A DNA stretch of 64,000 bases from Streptomyces sp. R28 (lineage in GTDB: Bacteria > Actinomycetota > Actinomycetes > Streptomycetales > Streptomycetaceae): assembly GCF_041052385.1 (NCBI RefSeq), contig NZ_CP163439.1:9537001-9601000 (forward strand), in the 5' to 3' direction. Shown here piece after piece: positions 1 through 10,406 of the stretch. The notes below the pieces were generated by a model. It worked only from the letters and a program-made list of their open reading frames with translations, made no database searches and was not told where the DNA came from. The position numbers and the translations under genes are program-made. Position 1 is the first letter of the stretch; every line of letters begins with the position of its first letter.

Positions 1-1611
1 CTCGTACGGGCCGGGGGTGCCGAACTTGTCGCGGGGGCTGGCGTTCCACGGGGTGGGCGGGTACGGGTGGTAGTTGGCGATCTTCTTGTCCTTGATCACC
101 AGGTGGTGGGAGAGGACGCCGCGCACCGCCTCGTGGAAGCCGCAGCCGATCGCCTCGTCCGGCACCTCGAAGTTCTCGAAGACCTTGGTGTCGCCGGCCC
201 GGACCAGGCCCATGGCCTCTTCCAGGAACTGCAGGGCCATGGCGGCCGCGTAGGCGACGAAGTACGGCCGGGCGCGGTCCCGTTCGAGGGTGTTGCTCCA
301 CTTCGGGATGCGCCACTCCAGGGTCGTCTCCGGCAGCGTCTCGCCCTTGGGCAGCGAGATGCGCACGCTGTGGCCGGTGGCCTTGATGTACGGGGTTTCG
401 ACCAGGCCGCTCAGCGCGGTCGACCACAGCCGGGCGAGCGGTCCGCCGCCGGTGTCCAGGGCGAGGTGGTCCCCGGTGCGCCCGTCGAGCCAGCGCGGGC
501 TCATCACCCAGCTGTACTTGCCGTCGAAGTCGCGCTTCTGCGGCACCGGGACGGTGGTCTGGTTCCACGGGTGGCGCATGTCGACCGGGTTGCCCAGCGG
601 GTCGTGGGTGACGAAGGGATCCTCGTTGACCCAGTCCTCGTAGTAGGAGCTGCCCAGCATGATGCGCAGGCCGAGGTTGATGTCGACGAGGTCGTTGGTG
701 ACCAGCTCGCCGTCGACGATGACGCCGGGGGTGACGTACATCGCCTTGCCCCACCGGTTCATGTTCTCGTAGCGGTAGTCGACGACGTCGGGGTCCTGGA
801 AGGCGCCCCAGCAGCCCAGCAGGATGCGGCGCCTTCCGACCTCCTCGTAGCCGGGCAGCGCCTCGTAGAAGAAGTCGAAGACGTCGTCGTTCATCGCGAC
901 GGCCTTCTTGACGAAGTCGATGACCCGCATGAGCCGGCTGAGGTAGTCGGTGAAGACGGTCGGTTGCGGCAGCGTGCCGACACCACCGGGGTAGAGCGTG
1001 GAGGGGTGGACGTGCCGCCCCTCCATCAGGCAGAACATCTCGCGGGTGACCCGGCTGACCTTCAGGGCTTCCTTGTAGACCTCGCCCTCGAACGGGTTGA
1101 ACGCCTTCATGATGCCGGCGATCGTGCGGTAGCCGTGGATGTCCCCGCGGGGCGCGTCGGTGCGTTCGGCGCGGGCCAGCAGACCGGGGTTGGTGGCCTT
1201 GACCATCGCCTCGCAGAAGTCCACGAACACCAGGTTGTCCTGGAAGATCGTGTGGTCGAACATGTACTCGGCCGCTTCGCCGAGGTTGACGATGTGCTCG
1301 GCCAGCCGGGGCGGCTTGACGCCGTAGGCCATCTGCTGGGCGTAGTCGGAGCACGTGGTGTGGTTGTCGCCGCAGATGCCGCAGATGCGGGAGGTGATGA
1401 AGCCCGCGTCCCGCGGGTCCTTGCCCTTCATGAACACCGAGTAGCCGCGGAAGAGCGACGAGGTGCTGTGGCACTCCACGACTTCCCGGTTGGCGAAGTC
1501 GATCTTCGTGTAGATGCCCAGGTTGCCGATGATCCGGGTGATCGGATCCCAGGACATGTCCACGATCTGCGCCGGCTTGCGTCCCGTGGGCCGGGCCTCG
1601 GTTGTGGTCAT
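1..1611 (-). CDS. hhyL: [NiFe] hydrogenase large subunit, high-affinity actinobacterial type (3' end outside window)
   Basis: Catalytic subunit of an H2-oxidising uptake hydrogenase. The visible 537 codons start MTTTEARPTGRK and carry the N-terminal nickel-binding motif RICGICG at about residues 75-81, followed by DNHTTCS. The second nickel motif (DPCxxC) belongs at the C-terminus, which lies beyond the left edge, so the gene is partial. It starts about 70 bp after the small-subunit gene on the same strand, giving the order linked protein, small subunit, large subunit. Family knowledge: group 1h/5 enzymes oxidise atmospheric H2 during starvation or sporulation in actinobacteria. The group assignment rests on motif style and gene order; I could not run a phylogeny. 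Confidence 0.9.
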   Translation of the reverse strand, partial: MTTTEARPTGRKPAQIVDMSWDPITRIIGNLGIYTKIDFANREVVECHSTSSLFRGYSVFMKGKDPRDAGFITSRICGICGDNHTTCSDYAQQMAYGVKPPRLAEHIVNLGEAAEYMFDHTIFQDNLVFVDFCEAMVKATNPGLLARAERTDAPRGDIHGYRTIAGIMKAFNPFEGEVYKEALKVSRVTREMFCLMEGRHVHPSTLYPGGVGTLPQPTVFTDYLSRLMRVIDFVKKAVAMNDDVFDFFYEALPGYEEVGRRRILLGCWGAFQDPDVVDYRYENMNRWGKAMYVTPGVIVDGELVTNDLVDINLGLRIMLGSSYYEDWVNEDPFVTHDPLGNPVDMRHPWNQTTVPVPQKRDFDGKYSWVMSPRWLDGRTGDHLALDTGGGPLARLWSTALSGLVETPYIKATGHSVRISLPKGETLPETTLEWRIPKWSNTLERDRARPYFVAYAAAMALQFLEEAMGLVRAGDTKVFENFEVPDEAIGCGFHEAVRGVLSHHLVIKDKKIANYHPYPPTPWNASPRDKFGTPGPYE

Positions 1612-1678
1612 CGCTGTTACTGCCCCTCGCTGTCGGTCGGTGTCCGTAGGTCCCTGGTGGGGTGGGTGTCGCGCGGTG

Positions 1679-2763
<1,085 letters not shown>

Positions 2764-2767
<4 letters not shown>

Positions 2768-4425
2768 GTCATCGGCCTCCGCTGCGGGGGGGTGGGGGAG
2801 TCGGTCGGCTCCAGTGGTTCGAGTTCGTCGGGCCGGAAGTAGTGGAAGCGGCCGTACCAGGTGTGCAGTTCGGCCGCGGGGTCGTCGTCGAGGGTGACGG
2901 CGAGGTGCGTGCTCCCGTCCACGTCGTGGAAGACGGCGGCCACCTCGGCGGTCCGGCCGACCAGGAACATGTCCTGGGCGTCGGCGCCCCGGCCCCGGGG
3001 GCGGAGCCGCACGCGACTGCCTCCCCCGACGGGCACGCCGTCGACGAGCACGGTGTCGGTGGTCGGGCACAGCCCGGCGTCGGCGCCCTCCTGCCACCAG
3101 GCGGGTCGTTCGGGGGTGGGGGAGACCGGTGGGGTGGGGTGTTCGGCGGCCGGGGTGGCAGGCGAGAGGGGGTCCACCGTGGCCGGGGTGGCAGGTGAGG
3201 GGGGACCTTCGGCGGCTGGGGGGCCGGACGAGGGGGAACTTACGGCGGCCGGGGTGGAAGGCGGGGGAGTGCCTTCGGCGGCCCGGGTGACCGGCGTCAG
3301 GGAGCGGACGGCGCCGTGCAGGCGCGCGAAGACCTCCGGGGGCATGGTGTCGACGCGGTCGAGGATCGCGGCGGCCCGCGGGTCGGTGGCGCGCGCTTCG
3401 CTCTTCTCCTCGTCCGTCAGCAGCATCGTGCGCAGCGTGAGGATCTCGTCGATCTCCGCCGCGTCGTGCAGATCCCCCGGGCTCTCCGGGGCCACCTGCG
3501 GATGGTCGGGGAGGATGATCGGCGAGGCGAGCAGAAGGTCTGCGGTGGCGCCGGCGCCGGTCTCCTCGGCGGGCGGTTCGCCGCCGAGAACGGGAAAGGC
3601 GAACTCGTTCCGGCACGCGCGCGCGTGCTCCTCCAGCGGTGCGGGCGGATCGATCAGCGAGGCGAACTCCACGCCCTGGCCGGCGATGAGCGTGTGCGTG
3701 GCGATGAGGGCACCGCGCAGGGCCTCGTCGCGGGGGGTGTGCGGCTCGGGCGCGGGCCCCGTGTTGGCGGTGAGCACCGTGAGTCGGTACACGCCCTCCG
3801 CGAGCCGCTCGGCCGCGAGCGTGGTGTGCGCCCGTACCTCCTCGCGCCGCCGCACGACGCGTCCGGCGCCCCCGGGCAACGGCTCGATGTCCGTGCCGGC
3901 TGACGCTCCCACAGCGGCGGTGCGGTCACCCGTCAGCAGGTCGTCCAGGGGGACGGTGAGGTCGACCTCGCGCGGAACCGCCTCGTCGAAGGTCAGGTGT
4001 GCCACACCGTCGTCCGTCCGAAGCGACGCGACCGCACGGTGGCTGCCGTCCGGGCCGGCCGTCTCCACCTGCTTGTGCTGCATCTGCAGGTACCGCACCT
4101 TCACCCGTACGACAGCGCCGGGCCCTCGGACGCGCAGCAGACACTCGGTCCGCTGGTACCAGGAGTCCGCGGAGCCGGACACGCCGGGGACGACAGGGCC
4201 GGCCGCCTCCACCCAGTCGCGGGGGAAGAGCACCCCGAACTGCCACCTGACGCGGTTCTTGGCCGAGGAGCGGCGGTAGGGGTAGAGGAGGTAGCCCTCG
4301 TAGAGGACGGCGTCGGCGACGGCGCTCAGCTGCTGCAAGCCGCTGCGGGACAGGTCCGGTGGCGGATCCTCGCCGCCCTCCGGGACAGCACGCGGCGCGC
4401 AGCCCTCGACCAGGCCTTCCGACAT
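2764..4425 (-). CDS. hydrogenase-linked conserved protein with repetitive Pro/Ala linker
   Basis: A 553-aa protein, first gene of the hydrogenase operon, translationally coupled to the small subunit by an ATGA overlap. Residues about 1-310 form a folded domain without a motif I can name. Residues about 360-450 are a Pro/Ala/Ser-rich linker built from five 11-residue repeats. The C-terminal ~100 residues (from DTVLVDGVPV, with LAVTLDDDPA) look like a small SH3-like beta-barrel of the kind found in hydrogenase accessory proteins. In Mycobacterium smegmatis a scaffold subunit (HucM) is encoded immediately upstream of the small subunit; this protein sits in the same place, but homology is only inferred from position. 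Confidence 0.7.
3148..3312. repeat. five tandem 33-bp units in the hydrogenase-linked gene
   Basis: Units begin at 3148, 3181, 3214, 3247 and 3280, each opening with a variant of GGCCGGGGTGGCAGG. The exact 33-bp period keeps frame and encodes a degenerate 11-residue Pro/Ala repeat such as PATPAAEHPTP. Copy number may vary between strains. Confidence 0.75.
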
Positions 4426-4648
4426 CCCGCCTCCTCGGATCCGTTTGCGCGCCCATCCCTTCCACCAAGGTCACATCGCTAACAGACCCGCGCCTCCTCC
4501 GGACCAGTGACGCTGAGCCGTTCAGGGGACCTATGGCGGTGATCAGTACGTAGGCCCGCTCGGATCGGCGCGGCTGGTAGGCTCCCGCTTCCGATCATGA
4601 GCATGGTCATTTGCTGGACGGGGACGGAGCGGGGGAGGGGGGGGCTCG

Positions 4649-5347
4649 ATGCGAACGGTTTCGACGACGACGGCACTGGTGTGTCTGTTCACCGCAGCCG
4701 CGCTCACCGGGTGCGGGGCCGGTGACGGCGGCGCCGAGAAGTCCGCGGCGGACCTGCTCGACGAGGCCAACGACACGATGAGCGCACTGCGTTCCGTGAC
4801 CATCGACATGAGCAACACCCCGGACCACGACCGCGACGGCACGGTCGCCTCGCGCCTGAGGACCGATCTGAAGGACCGGTGCACGGCGAAGACCACCTGG
4901 GCCGAGAACGGCAGCCTCGAACAGATCAGGATCGGCGAGACGAACTACGTCCGCCCGGACGCGACGTACCTGAAGAACTGGAGCGGCAGGTCGGTCGCCG
5001 ACGTCCGGTCGAAGCAGTGGGCGAAGGTGCCCGCCCACGACGCGCAGCCGGGTGACGGACTGGCCGCGTGCACCTGGACGTTCGAGTCGTTCGGCACGGC
5101 GAAGAAGGGCGCGCCGACGCGCCTCGGCGACCGGGAGGCGATCGCCGTGCACGTCACGGACAAGGCGGACCAGGAAGGGACGTACACCTTCTACGTGGCC
5201 ACTGAGGGCAAGCCGTACCTGCTGAGGACCGTCTACAAGGGTGGCGGGAACGTCACCACCACGTCGTTCAGCGCCTTCGACGAGCCGTTGGACGTCCGGC
5301 CGCCCGCGTCGGCGCAGGTGGTGGACAAGGCCGACATCGAGGACTGA
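4649..5347 (+). CDS. secreted lipoprotein, LppX/LprG-like
   Basis: A 232-aa exported lipoprotein. The N-terminus has a short basic start (MRTVSTTT), a hydrophobic core and a lipobox ALTGC with the lipidated Cys at about residue 22. The mature part resembles actinobacterial LppX/LprG-type proteins that bind lipids or act at the cell surface: many short beta-strand-like segments and no catalytic motif. A purine-rich ribosome site (GGGGGAGGGGGG) lies just upstream. It diverges from the hydrogenase operon across about 220 bp in which I see no further feature. The substrate is unknown. Confidence 0.75.
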   Translation: MRTVSTTTALVCLFTAAALTGCGAGDGGAEKSAADLLDEANDTMSALRSVTIDMSNTPDHDRDGTVASRLRTDLKDRCTAKTTWAENGSLEQIRIGETNYVRPDATYLKNWSGRSVADVRSKQWAKVPAHDAQPGDGLAACTWTFESFGTAKKGAPTRLGDREAIAVHVTDKADQEGTYTFYVATEGKPYLLRTVYKGGGNVTTTSFSAFDEPLDVRPPASAQVVDKADIED

Positions 5348-5401
5348 AGGATGGTAGAAGCGGGCCATGACCAACTCGCTCATCCATCCGGCCGGTGCCC
5401 G

Positions 5402-6064
5402 ATGACCGCCGGTATCGACACCCCCGACCGCCGTGGCCGCACCGGACTCGACCAGGCCGGCCGGGACCTGACCGGCAACCCCCGCGTCAAGGTGCGGGAC
5501 GTGCGGCTCCTGTCCAGCCACTGGTACGTCGAGCGCGCGACGACCTTCGACTTCCAGCACGCCGACGGCACCTGGCGCACCCAGCAGCGCGAGACGCACG
5601 ACCGCGGCAACGGGGCCACCATGCTGCTGTACGACGCCGAACGTGAAACCGTCCTGCTCACCCGCCAGTTCCGCTTCCCGGTGTACGTCAACGGTCACCC
5701 CGACGGCATGCTCGTCGAGACGCCGGGCGGGCTGCTCGACGACGATGACGAGCACCCGGAGATCGCGGTGCGGCGCGAGGTGGTGGAGGAGACCGGGCAC
5801 ACCATCGGCGAGGTCCGGCACGTCTTCGACGTCTACATGAGCCCGGGCTCGGTCACCGAACGCGTCAGCTTCTACGCCGCTGCCTACGGCCCCTCGACCC
5901 GCACCCACGAGGGCGGTGGCCTGGACGAGGAGGGCGAGGACATCGAGATCGTCGAACTGCCCTTCCGCCGGGCCCTGGAGATGATCCGCACCGGGGAGAT
6001 CGCCGACGCCAAGACGATCATGTTGCTGCAATGGGCGGCGCTGGAGGGCCCGTTCGCGAACTGA
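5402..6064 (+). CDS. Nudix hydrolase, NudK-like
   Basis: A 220-aa Nudix pyrophosphohydrolase. The Nudix box lies in GGLLDDDDEHPEIAVRREVV followed by EETGH, with the REVVEE core that binds the metal. The N-terminal stretch RVKVRDVRLLSSHWYV and the length fit the GDP-mannose/ADP-sugar (NudK) subgroup, which cleaves nucleotide sugars to NMP and sugar phosphate. An upstream in-frame ATG at 5351 would add 17 residues (MVEAGHDQ...) and has a GGA-rich ribosome site; the 5402 start agrees better with usual family length. It follows the lipoprotein gene by a few tens of bases and may be co-transcribed. Confidence 0.85.
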   Translation: MTAGIDTPDRRGRTGLDQAGRDLTGNPRVKVRDVRLLSSHWYVERATTFDFQHADGTWRTQQRETHDRGNGATMLLYDAERETVLLTRQFRFPVYVNGHPDGMLVETPGGLLDDDDEHPEIAVRREVVEETGHTIGEVRHVFDVYMSPGSVTERVSFYAAAYGPSTRTHEGGGLDEEGEDIEIVELPFRRALEMIRTGEIADAKTIMLLQWAALEGPFAN

Positions 6065-6115
6065 GCGAGCCGATCCGCCGCGAAGTTCCTGCGCGAAGTT
6101 CCCGCGCGAAGTCCC

Positions 6116-6146
6116 TTGACTTGAAGTGCGCTTCAAGATGAAGACT
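6116..6146 (+). promoter_or_regulatory. MerR-type promoter and operator
   Basis: A -35 TTGACT (6116-6121) and a -10-like AAGACT (6141-6146) are separated by 19 bp, the long spacer typical of MerR-family promoters. The spacer holds an inverted repeat CTTGAAG-TGCG-CTTCAAG (6120-6137). It lies about 50 bp ahead of the aldo/keto reductase start. Confidence 0.7.
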
Positions 6147-6194
6147 CCCGTTCGTGGCCCAGATCGGGCGCACGAGCGGGAGGGGGACTCAGTC

Positions 6195-7178
6195 ATGAAG
6201 TACCGCACCATCGGCACGGACCCGACGAACCGCCGTGAGGTCAGCGTCCTCGCGCTCGGCGCGATGCTGTTCGGCTCGCAGACCGACGAGGAGACCTCCT
6301 TCGCCGTACTCGACCGCTATGTCGAGGCCGGCGGGACCTTCATCGACACCTCCGACAACTACGCCTTCTGGATCGACGGCGGCCAGGGCGGACAGAGCGA
6401 GGAACTGCTCGGCCGGTGGCGCCGCAGCCGCGGCATCGGCGACGAGATCGTCATCGCCACCAAGCTCGGCGCCCGCCCGCTGGCCCCCGGCACCAGCTAC
6501 GTAGACAACGCGGAGGGCCTGTCGGCGAAGGTGATCCGCGAGTCCGCCGAGCGCAGCCGCGACCGGCTCGGCGTGGCGAAGCTGGACCTGCTCTACGCCC
6601 ACATCGAGGACCGGCAGGTCCCCCTCCAGGAGACCGTCGAGGGGTTCGCCGAGCTGGTGAGCGAGGGCACGGTCGGCCTCCTCGGCGTCAGCAACCACGC
6701 GGTCTGGCGGGTCGAGCGGGCCCGCGCCCTCGCCACCGCGGCCGGACTGCCCGGCTACGAGGTGTTCCAGTACGCCCACAGCCACCTGCGGCCCCGCACC
6801 GACGTCCCCGACCGCCTGTTCCCCGACGGCAGCCTCGGCCACGCGGGCCCCGACCTGCTCAGCTACCTGCGGGCCGAGTCCGGTCTCACCCTGGTCGCCT
6901 ACTCGCCGCTGCTGAAGGGCGCCTACACCCACCCGGACCGGCTGCCCGCCGACTTCGACCACCCGGGCACCCCGACCCGACTGAAGGTGCTGCGCGAGGT
7001 GGCCCAGGAGACCGGGGCCACCGTCAACCAGGTCGTCCTGGCCTGGCAGATGGGTGCCGAGCTGCCGATCATCCCGTTGGTCGGCGCGTCGTCCGTGGCC
7101 CAGCTGGAGGAGAACCTGGCCGCCGTGGACCTGGAGCTGACCGCCGACCAACGGGCCCGGCTCGACGCGGCCCACTGA
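6195..7178 (+). CDS. aldo/keto reductase
   Basis: A 327-aa NADPH-dependent aldo/keto reductase with a TIM-barrel fold. The catalytic tetrad is visible: Asp and Tyr in FIDTSDNYAFW, Lys in ATKLGARP and His in LLYAHIED. The C-terminal region PIIPLVGASSVAQLEENL is the usual cofactor-binding segment. The chosen ATG gives MKYRTIG and follows GGGAGGGGG. Expression is probably controlled by a MerR activator at the promoter just upstream, so the substrate may be the regulator's inducer (an aldehyde, quinone or drug). No MerR gene lies beside it, so the regulator must be encoded elsewhere. Confidence 0.9.
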   Translation: MKYRTIGTDPTNRREVSVLALGAMLFGSQTDEETSFAVLDRYVEAGGTFIDTSDNYAFWIDGGQGGQSEELLGRWRRSRGIGDEIVIATKLGARPLAPGTSYVDNAEGLSAKVIRESAERSRDRLGVAKLDLLYAHIEDRQVPLQETVEGFAELVSEGTVGLLGVSNHAVWRVERARALATAAGLPGYEVFQYAHSHLRPRTDVPDRLFPDGSLGHAGPDLLSYLRAESGLTLVAYSPLLKGAYTHPDRLPADFDHPGTPTRLKVLREVAQETGATVNQVVLAWQMGAELPIIPLVGASSVAQLEENLAAVDLELTADQRARLDAAH

Positions 7179-7239
7179 CCACCCGGCCCACCGAAGGCTC
7201 CGGGAGTACGCTCCGAAGAGGAGCCGAAGGAGAGTGGCC

Positions 7240-8043
7240 ATGCCTCTGTTCCCCAACGAGCGGTCCGTCCGTACGACCCCCGAAGGCCTCCTGTGGGAGC
7301 CCAGCGAGCGCTGGGTGCGCGGCCGCAAGGGTGACGTCACCGTCGTAGACAGCCGGCACCCCGTCCTGGTCTGGGAACCCGATCTGCCCGTGCCGTGCTA
7401 CACGTTCCCGCGCAACGACGTCCGCACGGACCTCCTCCGCCCGGCCAAGGACCCGCCGACGGGCAAGCACACCGGGTCGCAGATCTTCTACGACCTCGAC
7501 GTCGGCGCAGAGCCGGTGGAGAACGCGGCGTGGACCTTCCCCGCCGCCGACCTAGCCGGACACATCTCGTTCGAGTGGTTCCGGCGCTGGGGGACCGGCC
7601 TCGACCACTGGTACGAGGAGGAGGAAGAGATCTTCATCCACCCGCGCGACCCGCACAAACGGGTGGACGCCATGCCCAGCAGCCGCCACGTCCAGGTCGA
7701 GATCGGCGGCACCGTGGTCGCGGACACCCACCGCCCGGTGCTGCTGTTCGAGACCGGGCTGCCGACGCGGTACTACCTGCCCCGCGAGGACGTCCGGCTG
7801 GAGCTGTTCGAGCCCACCGACCACCGCACCGGCTGTCCGTACAAGGGCAGGGCGCAGTACTGGACCTGGCGCGGTGAGGGCGAGGTCCCGCGGAACATCC
7901 TGTGGAGTTACGCCGAGCCACTGCCGGCGGTGAGCCCGGTCAAGGGGCTCGTGGCCTTCTACAACGAGGCCGTCGATATCATCCTGGACGGCGAGAGCCT
8001 GCCGCGGCCGGTCACGCCGTTCACCGCGAGCCTCAAACCCTGA
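7240..8043 (+). CDS. DUF427 (NTP_transf_9) two-domain protein
   Basis: A 267-aa soluble protein with two copies of the DUF427 fold. The first covers about residues 20-110 (RKGDVTVVDSRHPVLVWEPDLPVPCYTFPRNDV) and the second about residues 145-245 (EIGGTVVADTHRPVLLFETGLPTRYYLPREDV); the two share the pattern V-ADT/S-HPVL-E-LP-YY-PR-DV. The biochemical role of the family is not established. The ATG at 7240 has GAAGGAGAG at ideal spacing; a GTG six bases earlier is also in frame. Its last 11 bases overlap the convergent GntR gene. Confidence 0.85.
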   Translation: MPLFPNERSVRTTPEGLLWEPSERWVRGRKGDVTVVDSRHPVLVWEPDLPVPCYTFPRNDVRTDLLRPAKDPPTGKHTGSQIFYDLDVGAEPVENAAWTFPAADLAGHISFEWFRRWGTGLDHWYEEEEEIFIHPRDPHKRVDAMPSSRHVQVEIGGTVVADTHRPVLLFETGLPTRYYLPREDVRLELFEPTDHRTGCPYKGRAQYWTWRGEGEVPRNILWSYAEPLPAVSPVKGLVAFYNEAVDIILDGESLPRPVTPFTASLKP

Positions 8044-8818
8044 CCAGCAGCTGGAAGTCGAACGCGTACCGGGACGCGCGGTAGATGTGCGTCCCGTACT
8101 CGACCGGCCGGCCCGTGTCGTCGTAGGCCGTGCGCTGCATGGTCAGCAGCGCGGCGCCCTCCTTCTCGTCGAGGCGTTCGGCCTCCTCGGCGGTGGCGCA
8201 GCGGGCGCCGACGGTCTGGCGGGCGCTGTGCAGGGTGATGCCGGCGGCCCGCATCATCCGGTACAGGCCGGTCGACTCCAGCCGAGCGGTGTCGAGGTCG
8301 AGCAGGCTCGCGGGCAGGTAGTTGCAGAGGATGGCCACGGGCTGGCCGTGCGTGCGGCGCAGCCGCTCCAGCAGCGTGACCTCGCTGCCCTCCGCGACGC
8401 CGAGCGCGGCCGCGACGTCGGCGGTCGCCGGGACGCGCTCGTTGCGGACGACCTGAGTGGTCGGGCCCTGCCCGGCCGCCTCCAGGTCGTCGTAGAGGCT
8501 GCTGAGCTCCAGCGGGCGCTTGACCTGGCTGTGCACCACCTGGGTGCCCACCCCGCGCCGCCGGACCAGCAGCCCCTTGTCGACGAGCGACTGGATGGCC
8601 TGCCGGACGGTGGGCCGGGACAGGCCCAGCCGCACCGACAGGTCGACCTCGTTGCCCAGGAGGTTGCCCGGGGCGAGCGCCCCGTGCTCGATCGCCGCCT
8701 CCAGCTGCTGGGCGAGCTGGTAGTACAGCGGCACCGGACTGCCCCGGTCCAGGGCGAAGTCCAGCGAGTCGAGCGCGGAGGCGGACGCGGCACGTGCGGA
8801 GCCGCGGGTCTTCGCCAT
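8033..8818 (-). CDS. GntR-family regulator with UTRA domain, probable inositol repressor
   Basis: A 261-aa repressor of the HutC subgroup. A winged helix-turn-helix lies at about residues 28-95 (PLYYQLAQQLEAAI ... LSRPTVRQAIQSLVDKGLLVRRRGVGT), followed by a UTRA ligand-binding domain at about 115-255. It is the last gene of the leftward inositol operon, 53 bp after mmsA, and is therefore the best candidate to bind the twin operators in the iolC/transporter intergenic region. The likely inducer is an inositol catabolite (inference from context). Its stop overlaps the convergent DUF427 gene. Confidence 0.88.
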   Translation of the reverse strand: MAKTRGSARAASASALDSLDFALDRGSPVPLYYQLAQQLEAAIEHGALAPGNLLGNEVDLSVRLGLSRPTVRQAIQSLVDKGLLVRRRGVGTQVVHSQVKRPLELSSLYDDLEAAGQGPTTQVVRNERVPATADVAAALGVAEGSEVTLLERLRRTHGQPVAILCNYLPASLLDLDTARLESTGLYRMMRAAGITLHSARQTVGARCATAEEAERLDEKEGAALLTMQRTAYDDTGRPVEYGTHIYRASRYAFDFQLLVRV

Positions 8819-8871
8819 GGGTCCCTCCCTTGGGTGGTTCCTCTACGGGTGGCAGGCCCGGTGAGGGTGTG

Positions 8872-10365
<1,494 letters not shown>

Positions 10366-10406
10366 GGTGCGAAAGGGCCTTTCGAGTGCGGGCGAGTGCG
10401 GGGAGT

